Assembly: GCF_021191635.1 (NCBI RefSeq)
Contig: NZ_JAIWPR010000010.1
Coordinates: forward strand, 1 to 64,000
Direction of reading: 5' to 3'
Origin: Alterluteimonas quercicellularis
GTDB taxonomy: Bacteria > Pseudomonadota > Gammaproteobacteria > Xanthomonadales > Xanthomonadaceae
DNA: 64,000 bases
The first letter of the stretch is position 1. Each line of letters starts with the position of its first letter. Positions 8,173-16,318 of the stretch are shown piece after piece. Under the pieces are notes generated by a model. It had not been told where the DNA came from, did not search any database, and saw only the letters and a list, made by a program, of their open reading frames with translations. Made by a program: the position numbers and the translations under genes.

Positions 8173-8821
8173 CCCGGACGCCGGCGCCACCCTCGCCGCC
8201 TGGCGCGCCGGCGGCGCCGACCGCATGGACCCGCCGCGCTTCCGCCGCATCGAGGCGATGCACCGCCGTGCCGCGGACCACCACGGCGAGGCGCGCCGCC
8301 TGCTGGACGCGCGGCTGGCCGGGCTGATCGCGGAGTACGCGGCGGACCTCGCCGGCCCGACGGTGGACCTCACGCCGTCGCGCGACGCGTCGCCGCCCGC
8401 GCGCGGGCCGCTCGGCGCACTGGCCGATGCGCTGGCGCAACGCGCCGCGCTGCGCGAACGCGGCCGCCCGGCGGACGACGGCGGCTTCGCCGAGCCCGCG
8501 GCGCTCGACGACCTGCGCAGGCTGTGGACGCGGATCCGCGCCGAGAGCCAGCTGCGGCGCTCGCTGGCGCAGGCGCCCGAGGACGCCGGGCCGCTCAATT
8601 CCGACCGCCTCGTACACCGCTCGCTGCTGCTGATGCGCGAGCTGTCGCCGGGCTACCTGGAACGGTTCCTGTCCTACGTCGACACGCTGTCCTGGCTGGA
8701 GCCCTGGTCGGAGTCCGGGTCGAAACTGGCCGGCGACGGCGCCGCACCCGCGGTGCCGGACGCGCCCCGCGCCGCGCCCGCTACGAAGCGCCCGCGCAAG
8801 CGCGCGCCGCGCCGCGGCTGA
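8162..8821 (+). CDS. DUF2894-family protein, last gene of motor-like cassette
   Basis: This 219-residue protein is soluble by sequence, with no signal peptide or membrane segment. The middle contains LDDLRRLWTRIRAESQLRRSL, and a well-conserved-looking block follows (LNSDRLVHRSLLLMRELSPGYLERFL, about 148-173). The tail is Lys/Arg-rich (KRPRKRAPRRG), which could bind nucleic acid or acidic lipid, but that is speculation. Its family is DUF2894 by pattern and synteny; no function is established. The start overlaps the OmpA-type gene by 11 bp. The gene ends 3 bp before the convergent LysR gene, leaving no room for a conventional terminator. Confidence 0.7.
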   Translation: MRASPDAGATLAAWRAGGADRMDPPRFRRIEAMHRRAADHHGEARRLLDARLAGLIAEYAADLAGPTVDLTPSRDASPPARGPLGALADALAQRAALRERGRPADDGGFAEPAALDDLRRLWTRIRAESQLRRSLAQAPEDAGPLNSDRLVHRSLLLMRELSPGYLERFLSYVDTLSWLEPWSESGSKLAGDGAAPAVPDAPRAAPATKRPRKRAPRRG

Positions 8822-8824
8822 CCC

Positions 8825-9751
8825 TCACGCCGCCGGCGGCGTGTGCGGCGGCGCTTCCATCCACGGCGGCGACTCGGCGTACATCTCGTGGCAGATCGCG
8901 CGGATCTGGCCGGCCAGGCCGGAATCGTCGTTCCTGCGGTAGCTCATGATGATCGGCGAGGTCACGCGCTCGTCGTCGATCAGCCGGTAGTGCAGGTCGC
9001 GGCGCATGCTGCGCGCCGAGGCCGGCAGCACGCAGATGCCGCTCTCGGCGGCGACCAGGCCGAGCGCGGTGTGCAGCTCGCGCACCTCCTGCAGCGATTC
9101 CGGCCGCAGCGCGTGGTCGCGCACCAGCGACAGCACCTCGTCGGCGAAGCTGGGCCTCGGCGTGCTCGGGTAGATGATCAGGCGCTGCCCCGCGAGGCCC
9201 GACACCGGCAGCGCGTCGTGCCGCGACGCCAGCGGATGCGAGGGCGGGATCGCCACCACCAGCCGTTCCTCGCGCAGCACCTGGCGCTCGATGCCGTCGT
9301 CGCTGCTGCGGATGCGCCCGAAGCCGACGTCGATGCGGCCGGTCTTCAGCGCCTCCACCTGCTGCACCGACATGATCTCCAGCAGGCGCACGTCCAGGTC
9401 GGTGCGGCGCTGGCGCAGCCGCCGCACCACGGTGGGCAGCCCGCCGTACAGCGTCGAGGCGACGAAGCCCAGGGTGACCACGCGGCGCTCGCTGCGGCCC
9501 ACGCGCCGGGTGCCCTCCTTCATCTGCTCCACGCGCCCCAGGATCTGCAGTGCTTCCTCGTAGAACAGGCGTCCGGCATCGGTCAGCCGCAGCGGGCGGG
9601 TGCGGTGCAGCAGCAGCACGCCGAGTTCCTCCTCCAGTTGCTGGATCTGGCGGCTGAGCGGCGGCTGCGCCATGTGCAGCTCCTGCGCGGCGCGGGTGAA
9701 GTTGCGCGCCTTGGCGACCGCGATGAAGGCCTTGAGTTGTCGCAGATCCAT
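8825..9751 (-). CDS. LysR-type regulator of catechol/benzoate genes (CatR/CatM/BenM-like)
   Basis: A 308-residue LysR-type transcription factor. The N-terminal winged helix-turn-helix is at about 1-60 (DLRQLKAFIAVAKARNFTRA, then QPPLSRQIQQLE). The rest is the two-lobed effector domain. Its length and the motif PPLSRQI match CatR, CatM and BenM, which bind cis,cis-muconate (and benzoate for BenM). The start at 9751 gives the canonical MDLRQL terminus and has a GGGAG ribosome site; upstream in-frame starts add unrelated sequence. It is divergent from catB across a 179-bp gap that contains an ATAC-N7-GTAT operator. It is the only regulator in the block, so it probably controls the whole pathway and itself. 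Confidence 0.88.
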   Translation of the reverse strand: MDLRQLKAFIAVAKARNFTRAAQELHMAQPPLSRQIQQLEEELGVLLLHRTRPLRLTDAGRLFYEEALQILGRVEQMKEGTRRVGRSERRVVTLGFVASTLYGGLPTVVRRLRQRRTDLDVRLLEIMSVQQVEALKTGRIDVGFGRIRSSDDGIERQVLREERLVVAIPPSHPLASRHDALPVSGLAGQRLIIYPSTPRPSFADEVLSLVRDHALRPESLQEVRELHTALGLVAAESGICVLPASARSMRRDLHYRLIDDERVTSPIIMSYRRNDDSGLAGQIRAICHEMYAESPPWMEAPPHTPPAA

Positions 9752-9857
9752 GGTCGGGCTCCCTCGGCGTGCGCTCGATCCCGGAGCCTGAACAGTATGT
9801 CCGCACGATATGTTGCACTGCACCAAGCCCATGCAGCCAAGGGCTTTGCGAACGAAT

Positions 9858-9872
9858 ATACCCCCAAGGTAT
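9858..9872. promoter_or_regulatory. ATAC-N7-GTAT operator for the LysR regulator
   Basis: ATACCCCCAAGGTAT is a perfect match to the ATAC-N7-GTAT dyad recognised by CatM and BenM in Acinetobacter. It lies 58 bp upstream of catB and 106 bp from the divergent regulator start. A looser AT-rich dyad (AACAGTATG...GATATGTT, 9791-9814) could be a secondary site. Confidence 0.75.
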
Positions 9873-9930
9873 CGAACGAGACCAACATCGTCTTGGACAT
9901 GCCGCGCCGGCGCACGTAGAAAGCTGCGCC

Positions 9931-11115
9931 ATGGAACGCACGCTGATCCCCTTCTCGCAGGCCCCCGTCGTCGAACGCGTCGAGACCTGCCTGCTCGACC
10001 TGCCCACCGTCCGCCCGCACCGCCTGTCGATGGCGACCATGCAGGGCCAGACCCTGATGCTGGTGCGCGTGTTCTGCTCCGACGGCGTCGTCGGCATCGG
10101 CGAGGGCACCACGATCGCCGGGCTGTCCTACGGCCCCGAAAGCCCGGAGAGCATGCAGTCGGCCGTCGACCTGTACATCGCCCCGGCGATCCTGGGCGCC
10201 GACGCCACCCGCGTGCAGGCGCTGATGCAGCGCGTGGGCCAGCGGGTGAAGGGCAACCACTTCGCCAGGAGCGCGGTCGAGACCGCCCTGCTCGACGCGC
10301 ACGGCAAGCGCACCGGCCTGCCGGTCAGCGAGCTGCTCGGCGGCCGCGTGCGCGACCGCCTGCCGGTGGCCTGGACCCTGGCCTCCGGCGACACCGCGCG
10401 CGACATCGAGGAGGCCGAGCGCATGCTCGACGCGCGCCGCCACCGCGTGTTCAAGCTCAAGATCGGCGCGCGGCCGCTGCACGAGGACGTCGCCCACGTC
10501 GCCGCGATCAAGCGCGCGATCGGCGACCGCGGCGCGGTGCGCGTGGACGTCAACATGGCCTGGAGCGAGCTGGAGGCCGCGCAGGGGCTGGCGGCGCTGG
10601 CCGACGTCGGCTGCGAGCTGGTGGAGCAGCCGGTGGCCTCGGCCGCGGCGCTCGCGCGGCTGGCGCGGCGCTTCCCGGTCGCGCTGATGGCCGACGAATC
10701 GCTGTACGGCCCGGCGTCCGCGTTCGAGCTGGCCAGGGTGTCGGGCGCCGACGTGTTCGCGGTCAAGGTCGAGCAGTCCGGGGGGCTCTACGCGGCGCAG
10801 CGGGTGGCGGCGATCGCCGACGCGGCGGGCATCGGCCTGTACGGCGGCACGATGCTGGAGGGCGCGGTCGGCACCGCGGCTTCCGCCCACGTCTTCGCCA
10901 CCTTCCCCGGCCTGCAGTGGGGCACCGAGCTGTTCGGCCCGCTGCTGCTGACCGAGGAGATCCTGGCCGAGCCGCTGGCCTACGCCGACTTCCACCTGGC
11001 CGTGCCCGACGGGCCCGGCCTCGGCATCGCCCTCGACGAGGACCGCGTGCGCCACTTCCGCCGCGACGGCCGGCGCGCCCGCGCCGCCGCCCCCAGCAGC
11101 GCCACCGGAGGCTGA
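9931..11115 (+). CDS. catB: muconate cycloisomerase
   Basis: CatB converts cis,cis-muconate to (+)-muconolactone in the cytoplasm. The 394-residue protein belongs to the enolase superfamily. It has the acid/base lysine pair KLK at 175-177, acidic metal ligands in VDVNMAW and LVEQP and in MADES, and a C-terminal lysine in VKVEQSGG. Length and motifs fit CatB rather than mandelate racemase. It is the first gene downstream of the divergent operator and is followed 3 bp later by catC. No strong ribosome site precedes the ATG. An enolase relative of other specificity is possible in isolation, but the context makes CatB secure. Confidence 0.93.
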   Translation: MERTLIPFSQAPVVERVETCLLDLPTVRPHRLSMATMQGQTLMLVRVFCSDGVVGIGEGTTIAGLSYGPESPESMQSAVDLYIAPAILGADATRVQALMQRVGQRVKGNHFARSAVETALLDAHGKRTGLPVSELLGGRVRDRLPVAWTLASGDTARDIEEAERMLDARRHRVFKLKIGARPLHEDVAHVAAIKRAIGDRGAVRVDVNMAWSELEAAQGLAALADVGCELVEQPVASAAALARLARRFPVALMADESLYGPASAFELARVSGADVFAVKVEQSGGLYAAQRVAAIADAAGIGLYGGTMLEGAVGTAASAHVFATFPGLQWGTELFGPLLLTEEILAEPLAYADFHLAVPDGPGLGIALDEDRVRHFRRDGRRARAAAPSSATGG

Positions 11116-11118
11116 CCG

Positions 11119-11409
11119 ATGCTGTTCCACGTGAGAATGGACGTGCGCCTCCCGCACGATCTCGACCCCGGGCAGGCGGCGCAGCTGAAGGCCGACGAGA
11201 AGGCGCGGTTCCAGGAACTGCAGCGCAGCGGCCAGTGGCGCCACATCTGGCGGGTGGTGGGCGAGTACGCCAACGTCAGCGTCTTCGACGTCGACAGCAA
11301 CGCCGAGCTGCACGCGCTGCTGCTGTCGCTGCCCCTGTTCCCGTACATGCGCATCGCGGTCACGCCGCTGTGCCGGCATCCCTCGTCCCTGCACGAGGAC
11401 GACCGCTAG
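11119..11409 (+). CDS. catC: muconolactone delta-isomerase
   Basis: CatC isomerises muconolactone to 3-oxoadipate enol-lactone, the step after CatB. The 96-residue length is exactly that of the family, which forms a small decameric ferredoxin-like barrel. Diagnostic stretches are MLFHVRMDVRLP at the N-terminus, LQRSGQWRHIWRVVGEYANVS in the middle and LPLFPYM near the end. It starts 3 bp after catB and is clearly co-transcribed. There is no sign of truncation. Confidence 0.95.
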   Translation: MLFHVRMDVRLPHDLDPGQAAQLKADEKARFQELQRSGQWRHIWRVVGEYANVSVFDVDSNAELHALLLSLPLFPYMRIAVTPLCRHPSSLHEDDR

Positions 11410-11488
11410 CCGAACGATCCAAGGCGCTTCCTCGGGGAGGGGAAGTCTCAAGGCAGCCGAAACGCAACCAAGAGAGAGAGGACACACG

Positions 11489-12424
11489 ATGAGCGTCAAG
11501 ATCTTCGACACCCCGGACGTGCAGGCCTTCCTGCGCAAGGTCAGCGGACTCGACCAGGCGGGCGGCGATCCGCGCACCAAGCGGATCGCGCACCGCATCC
11601 TGTCCGACCTGTACCGGGCCATCGACGACCTGGACGTCACGCCCGACGAGTACTGGGCCGGCATCGCCTGGCTCAACGAGCTGGGCGCCGCCGGCCAGGC
11701 CGGCCTGATCTCGCCCGGGCTCGGGCTGGACCACTTCCTCGACCTGCGGCTGGACGCCCTCGACGCCGAGCTGGGCATCGAGAACCGCACCCCGCGCACC
11801 ATCGAGGGCCCGCTGTACGTGGCCGGCGCGCCGGTGGTGGAGGGCTTCGCCCGCCTCGACGACGGCCGCGACCGGAACGGCCACACCCTGGTCATGCACG
11901 GCGTGGTCAAGGGCGACGACGGCGCGCCCGTGCCCGGGGCGCGGGTGGAGGTGTGGCACTGCGACACCCGCGGCTTCTACTCGCACTTCGACCCGACCGG
12001 CGAGCAGGCGCCGTTCAACATGCGCCGCACGATCGTCGCCGACGAGCAGGGCCGCTACGGCTTCCGCAGCATCGTGCCCAAGGGCTACGGCGTGCCGCCG
12101 GGCAGCCCGACCGAGCGCCTGCTGTTCGCGCTGGGCCGGCACGGCCAGCGCCCGGCGCACATCCACTTCTTCGTCAGCGCCGACGGCCACCGCAAGCTGA
12201 CCACGCAGATCAACATCGCCGGCGATCCGCTGGTGAACGACGACTTCGCCTACGCCACCCGCGACGGGCTGGTGCCGCGGATCGTCGAGCGCGACGACGA
12301 GGCGGGCATCCGCGCTTACGGGCTGGACGGCCCGTTCGCCGAGATCGCGTTCGACTTCTGGCTCAGCCCGCTGGTCGACGGCGTCGACAACCAGCTGGTC
12401 GAGCGGCCCCGCGCCGCGGCCTGA
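11489..12424 (+). CDS. catA: catechol 1,2-dioxygenase (intradiol)
   Basis: CatA cleaves catechol between the hydroxyls to give cis,cis-muconate, using non-haem Fe(III). In this 311-residue protein the iron ligands fall at Tyr164, Tyr200, His224 and His226 (GFYSH, KGYGVP, RPAHIHF), the same numbering as well-studied CatA enzymes. The helical N-terminal dimerisation domain is intact. A purine-rich AGAGAGAGAGGA leader provides the ribosome site. A 79-bp gap separates it from catC, and the next gene (benA) follows after 93 bp on the same strand. Pathway position: it receives catechol from BenD and probably from the salicylate hydroxylase. Confidence 0.96.
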   Translation: MSVKIFDTPDVQAFLRKVSGLDQAGGDPRTKRIAHRILSDLYRAIDDLDVTPDEYWAGIAWLNELGAAGQAGLISPGLGLDHFLDLRLDALDAELGIENRTPRTIEGPLYVAGAPVVEGFARLDDGRDRNGHTLVMHGVVKGDDGAPVPGARVEVWHCDTRGFYSHFDPTGEQAPFNMRRTIVADEQGRYGFRSIVPKGYGVPPGSPTERLLFALGRHGQRPAHIHFFVSADGHRKLTTQINIAGDPLVNDDFAYATRDGLVPRIVERDDEAGIRAYGLDGPFAEIAFDFWLSPLVDGVDNQLVERPRAAA

Positions 12425-12517
12425 GCCCGCATCGCGGCGGCGCGGACGCCGCCGCCGCCGACACCTCGCCCCCCGCGCCCCATCCAGGCGCCGCGCAGAC
12501 CTCCCGGGAGACCCACC

Positions 12518-13900
12518 ATGTCCGCCATCCTCGACAAAGCCCAGGAACTCGACCGGCTGCTGGCCACCGCACTGGTCGACGACCGGGACGCCGGCGTGTT
12601 CCGCTGCCGCCGCGACATCTTCACCGACCCGGACCTGTTCGAGCTGGAGATGAAGCACATCTTCGAGGGCAACTGGGTGTACCTGGCGCACGAGAGCCAG
12701 GTCCCGGAGCCCAACGACTACTTCACCACCTGGATCGGCCGCCAGCCCGTCGTGGTCACCCGCGACAAGCAGGGCGAGCTGCACGCGGTGATCAACGCCT
12801 GCGCGCACCGCGGCGCGATGCTGTGCCGGCGCAAGCACGGCAACAAGGGCAGCTTCACCTGCCCCTTCCACGGCTGGACCTTCAGCAACAGCGGCAAGCT
12901 GCTGAAGGTCAAGGACGGCAAGACCACGCAGTACCCGCCGCAGTTCGGCACCGACGGCTCGCACGACCTCAAGCGCGTGCCGCGCTTCCAGAACTACCGC
13001 GGCTTCCTGTTCGGCAGCCTCGACCCCGGCGTGCAGCCGCTGGAGGACTTCCTCGGCAGCACCCGCGTGATCATCGACCAGATCGTGGACCAGGCGCCCG
13101 AGGGCATCGAGGTGCTGCGCGGCAACTCCTCCTACATCTACGACGGCAACTGGAAGCTGCAGATGGAGAACGGCTGCGACGGCTACCACGTCAGCTCCGT
13201 GCACTGGAACTACTCGGCCACGGTGGGCCGGCGCAAGGCCGAGGGCACCAAGGCGGTGGACGCCAACGGCTGGTCGAAGAGCGTGGGCGGCGTGTACGGC
13301 TTCGAGAACGGCCACATCCTGCTGTGGACCAACACCATGAACCCCGAGGTGCGCCCGGTCTACGCGCACCGCGAGGCGCTGAAGGCGCGGCTGGGCGAGG
13401 AACGCGCCGACTTCATCGTGCGCCAGACCCGCAACCTGTGCCTGTACCCGAACGTCTACCTGATGGACCAGTTCTCCACCCAGATCCGGGTGACCCGCCC
13501 GATCAGCGTGGACCGCACCGAGGTCACCATCTACTGCTTCGCGCCGAAGGGCGAGAGCGCCGCCGAGCGCGCCACCCGGATCCGCCAGTACGAGGACTTC
13601 TTCAACGTCAGCGGCATGGGCACGGCCGACGACCTGGAGGAGTTCCGCGCCTGCCAGACCGGCTACGCCGGCGCGGCCGCGCCGTGGAACGACCTCAGCC
13701 GCGGCGCGCCGCTGTGGATCGAGGGGCCGGACGAGAACGCCCGCCGGATGGGCCTGGAACCACTGCTCAGCGGCGAGCGCAGCGAGGACGAGGGCCTGTT
13801 CGTGCGCCAGCACGAGTACTGGGCCAGGACGCTGCGGCGCGCGCTGGCCGCGGAGCGCGGCGAGGCCGCCGAGCCCGCGCCGCAGGAGCGGGCGGCATGA
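12518..13900 (+). CDS. benA: benzoate 1,2-dioxygenase, large (alpha) subunit
   Basis: BenA is the catalytic subunit of the benzoate dihydroxylating dioxygenase, forming benzoate cis-diol with O2 and electrons from BenC. The 460-residue protein has a Rieske [2Fe-2S] site (Cys95, His97, Cys115, His118 in CAHRGAML and CPFHGW) and a C-terminal catalytic domain. Mononuclear iron ligands are expected around [13 protein letters not shown] (about 220-232). Length matches BenA/XylX. It has a GGGAG ribosome site and overlaps benB by 4 bp. Toluate- or anthranilate-type substrate range cannot be excluded from sequence alone. Confidence 0.93.
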   Translation: MSAILDKAQELDRLLATALVDDRDAGVFRCRRDIFTDPDLFELEMKHIFEGNWVYLAHESQVPEPNDYFTTWIGRQPVVVTRDKQGELHAVINACAHRGAMLCRRKHGNKGSFTCPFHGWTFSNSGKLLKVKDGKTTQYPPQFGTDGSHDLKRVPRFQNYRGFLFGSLDPGVQPLEDFLGSTRVIIDQIVDQAPEGIEVLRGNSSYIYDGNWKLQMENGCDGYHVSSVHWNYSATVGRRKAEGTKAVDANGWSKSVGGVYGFENGHILLWTNTMNPEVRPVYAHREALKARLGEERADFIVRQTRNLCLYPNVYLMDQFSTQIRVTRPISVDRTEVTIYCFAPKGESAAERATRIRQYEDFFNVSGMGTADDLEEFRACQTGYAGAAAPWNDLSRGAPLWIEGPDENARRMGLEPLLSGERSEDEGLFVRQHEYWARTLRRALAAERGEAAEPAPQERAA

Positions 13901-14385
13901 GCGTGGACCTGCGCTCGGTCGAGCGCTTCCTGTACCGCGAGGCGCGCCTGCTCGACGACCGCGAGTGGGACGAATGGCTGACGCTCTACGCGCCCGGGGT
14001 CGTCTACTGGATGCCGGCGTGGGACGACGACGACCGGCTGACCGAGGACCCGCACAGCCAGATCTCGCTGATCTACTACCCGAACCGGGACGGCCTGGAG
14101 GACCGGGTGTTCCGCATCAAGACCGAGCGCTCCGGCGCCAGCACGCCGGAGCCGCGCACCAGCCACACGGTGAGCAACGTCGAGGTGATCGAGGACCGCG
14201 GCGACGCGATCGACGTCCGCTACAACTGGGTCACCCACAACCACCGCTACAAGGTCACCGACGTCTTCTTCGGCACCACCTTCGTCACCCTCGACCGCGA
14301 CGGCGAGGACTGGCTGATCTCGCGCAAGAAGATCGTGCTGAAGAACGACTACATCCGCCAGGTCATCGACGTCTACCACGTCTGA
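13897..14385 (+). CDS. benB: benzoate 1,2-dioxygenase, small (beta) subunit
   Basis: The 162-residue protein is the non-catalytic beta subunit that completes the alpha3beta3 dioxygenase. It is recognisable by [20 protein letters not shown] at the N-terminus, the [15 protein letters not shown] segment and the C-terminal [10 protein letters not shown]. Its ATG overlaps the benA stop (ATGA), coupling synthesis of the two subunits, and benC follows after 25 bp with its own GGGAGG site. Nothing unusual is seen. Confidence 0.94.
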   Translation: MSVDLRSVERFLYREARLLDDREWDEWLTLYAPGVVYWMPAWDDDDRLTEDPHSQISLIYYPNRDGLEDRVFRIKTERSGASTPEPRTSHTVSNVEVIEDRGDAIDVRYNWVTHNHRYKVTDVFFGTTFVTLDRDGEDWLISRKKIVLKNDYIRQVIDVYHV

Positions 14386-14410
14386 CGCCACCGGCCGGGA
14401 GGACAACGAC

Positions 14411-15448
14411 ATGAGCCACCAGATCGCGCTCAACTTCGAGGACGGGGTCACCCGCTTCATCGAATGCCAGGACGGCGAGAAGGTGCTGGACGCGGCCTTC
14501 CGCCACAGGATCAACCTGCCGATGGACTGCTCGGACGGCGTCTGCGGCACCTGCAAGTGCCGCGCCGAGAGCGGCCGCTACGACCTGGGCGAGGACTACA
14601 TCGACGATGCCCTGAGCGAGGACGAGGCGGCCGTGGGCCTGGTGCTGACCTGCCAGATGGTGCCGGCCTCCGACTGCGTGATCGCGGTGCCGGTGCCCTC
14701 CACCGCCTGCAAGACCGGCACCGGCCGCTTCGCCGCCACGGTGGCCGCGATCGCGCCGCACCGCGACGCCGCGCTGACGCTGGAGCTCGACGCCGACGGC
14801 GATGCGCCGGCCTTCCTGCCCGGCCAGTACGTCAACATCGACGTGCCGGGCAGCGGCCTGAGCCGCTCTTATTCCTTCAGTTCCGCGCCGGGCGAGCGGC
14901 GCCTGTCGTTCCTGATCAAGCGCGTGCCGGGCGGGCTGATGAGCGCCTGGCTGGACCGGGCCCAGCCGGGGCAGCGGCTGGAGCTGACCGGCCCGCTGGG
15001 CAGCTTCTACCTGCGCGAGGTCGCGCGCCCGCTGCTGTTCCTGGCCGGCGGCACCGGGCTGGCACCGTTCCTGTCGATGCTGGAAACGCTGGCGCGGCAC
15101 GGCAGCGAGCGGCCGGTGCGGCTGGTCTACGGCGTCACCCGCGACGACGACCTGGTGCTGCTCGACCGGCTCGACGACTACGCCGCGCGGCTGCCGGACT
15201 TCGGGTACGTCACCGTGGTCGCGGACGAGGCGTCCGCGCATCCGCGCAAGGGCTGGGTCACCGCGCACCTGCCGGCCGAGGCGCTGCACGGCGGCGACGT
15301 CGACGTCTACCTGTGCGGACCGCCGCCGATGGTGGACGCGGTGCGCCGGCACTTCGCCGATGCCGGCGTGGCCCCGGCGAGCTTCCACTACGAGAAGTTC
15401 ACCCCGAACGCGCCGGCGCAGGCGCTGCCCACGGAGCGGGCCGCGTGA
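14411..15448 (+). CDS. benC: benzoate dioxygenase electron-transfer component (ferredoxin-FAD reductase)
   Basis: BenC passes electrons from NADH to the BenA Rieske centre. The 345-residue protein is a fusion in the expected order. First comes an N-terminal plant-type [2Fe-2S] ferredoxin (cysteines in MDCSDGVCGTCKC near 37-49, and VLTCQM near 80). It is followed by the FAD domain (SRSYSFSSAP) and the NADH domain (FLAGGTGLAPFLSML and the terminal YLCGPPPMVDAV). A GGGAGG site precedes the ATG. Its stop overlaps the GTG start of benD. Confidence 0.95.
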   Translation: MSHQIALNFEDGVTRFIECQDGEKVLDAAFRHRINLPMDCSDGVCGTCKCRAESGRYDLGEDYIDDALSEDEAAVGLVLTCQMVPASDCVIAVPVPSTACKTGTGRFAATVAAIAPHRDAALTLELDADGDAPAFLPGQYVNIDVPGSGLSRSYSFSSAPGERRLSFLIKRVPGGLMSAWLDRAQPGQRLELTGPLGSFYLREVARPLLFLAGGTGLAPFLSMLETLARHGSERPVRLVYGVTRDDDLVLLDRLDDYAARLPDFGYVTVVADEASAHPRKGWVTAHLPAEALHGGDVDVYLCGPPPMVDAVRRHFADAGVAPASFHYEKFTPNAPAQALPTERAA

Positions 15449-16221
15449 GCGCGCGCTTCGCCGGCAAGGTCGTGCTGGTGACCGGCGCCGCGCAGGGCAT
15501 CGGCCGCCGCGTGGCCGAGCGCGCCGCCGACGAGGGCGCCCTGCTCGCGCTGGTGGACCGCTCCGAGCTGGTCCACGAGGCGGCCGCCGCGCTGCCCGCC
15601 GCGGCGCAGGCGCTGGCGCTGACCGCCGACCTGGAGCGCTTCGACGAGGCCGAGCGCGCCGCCGCCGCCGCGCACGCGCGCTTCGGCCGCATCGACGTGC
15701 TGGTGAACAACGTCGGCGGCACGATCTGGACCCGGCCCTACGAACACTACGCGCCCGAGCAGATCGAGGCCGAGGTGCGGCGCTCGCTGTTCCCGACCCT
15801 GTGGGGCTGCCGCGCGGTGCTGCCGTACATGCTCGAAGCCGGCGGCGGCGCGATCGTCAACGTGTCCTCGATCGCCACGCGCGGCGTCAACCGCGTGCCC
15901 TACGGCGCGGCCAAGGGCGGCGTCAACGCGCTGACCGCCTGCCTGGCGTTCGAGAACGGCGAGCGCGGCATCCGCGTCAACGCGGTCGCGCCGGGCGGCA
16001 CCGATGCGCCGCCGCGGCGAATCCCGCGCAACCCGGACGCGCAGGACGCGCAGGAGCGCGCCTGGTACCGGCAGATCGTCGACCAGACGGTCGCCAGCAC
16101 GCACATGAAGCGCTACGGCACGCTCGACGAGCAGGCCGCGGCGATCCTGTTCCTCGCCTCGGACGAGGCGTCCTACCTCACCGGCACCGTGCTGCCCGTC
16201 GGCGGCGGCGACCAGGGATGA
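15445..16221 (+). CDS. benD: benzoate cis-diol dehydrogenase (SDR family)
   Basis: BenD oxidises 1,6-dihydroxycyclohexa-2,4-diene-1-carboxylate to catechol with loss of CO2, reducing NAD+. The 258-residue protein is a classical short-chain dehydrogenase. It has VTGAAQGIGRR near residue 13, NNVGG near 89, a catalytic Ser in NVSSIAT and the YGAAK Tyr-Lys pair near 152-156. The start is a GTG overlapping the benC stop (GTGA), which gives the usual SDR N-terminus; no in-frame ATG would. It completes conversion of benzoate to the CatA substrate. Confidence 0.92.
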   Translation: MSARFAGKVVLVTGAAQGIGRRVAERAADEGALLALVDRSELVHEAAAALPAAAQALALTADLERFDEAERAAAAAHARFGRIDVLVNNVGGTIWTRPYEHYAPEQIEAEVRRSLFPTLWGCRAVLPYMLEAGGGAIVNVSSIATRGVNRVPYGAAKGGVNALTACLAFENGERGIRVNAVAPGGTDAPPRRIPRNPDAQDAQERAWYRQIVDQTVASTHMKRYGTLDEQAAAILFLASDEASYLTGTVLPVGGGDQG

Positions 16222-16255
16222 GCGCCCGCGCGACGACACCTCCCGGAGGCGCACC

Positions 16256-16318
16256 ATGATCCATCCGCCCTGCCCGTTCCGTTCCCGCCGGCCCGCAGCG
16301 CCGGAGCGCGCGCCATGA
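16256..16318 (+). other. possible 20-codon leader ORF coupled to the next gene
   Basis: An ATG preceded by a strong GGAGG ribosome site at 7-nt spacing opens a 20-codon frame (MIHPPCPFRSRRPAAPERAP). Its TGA overlaps the ATG of the downstream monooxygenase in an ATGA junction. It may be a translational coupler or a relic of a longer gene. No function can be assigned. Confidence 0.35.

Noticed and set aside
4708-8821. A complete Zorya defence system
   Set aside because: Only ZorA/ZorB-like parts are present; no ZorC, no ZorD helicase and no ZorE nuclease lies nearby, so the name Zorya is not applied.
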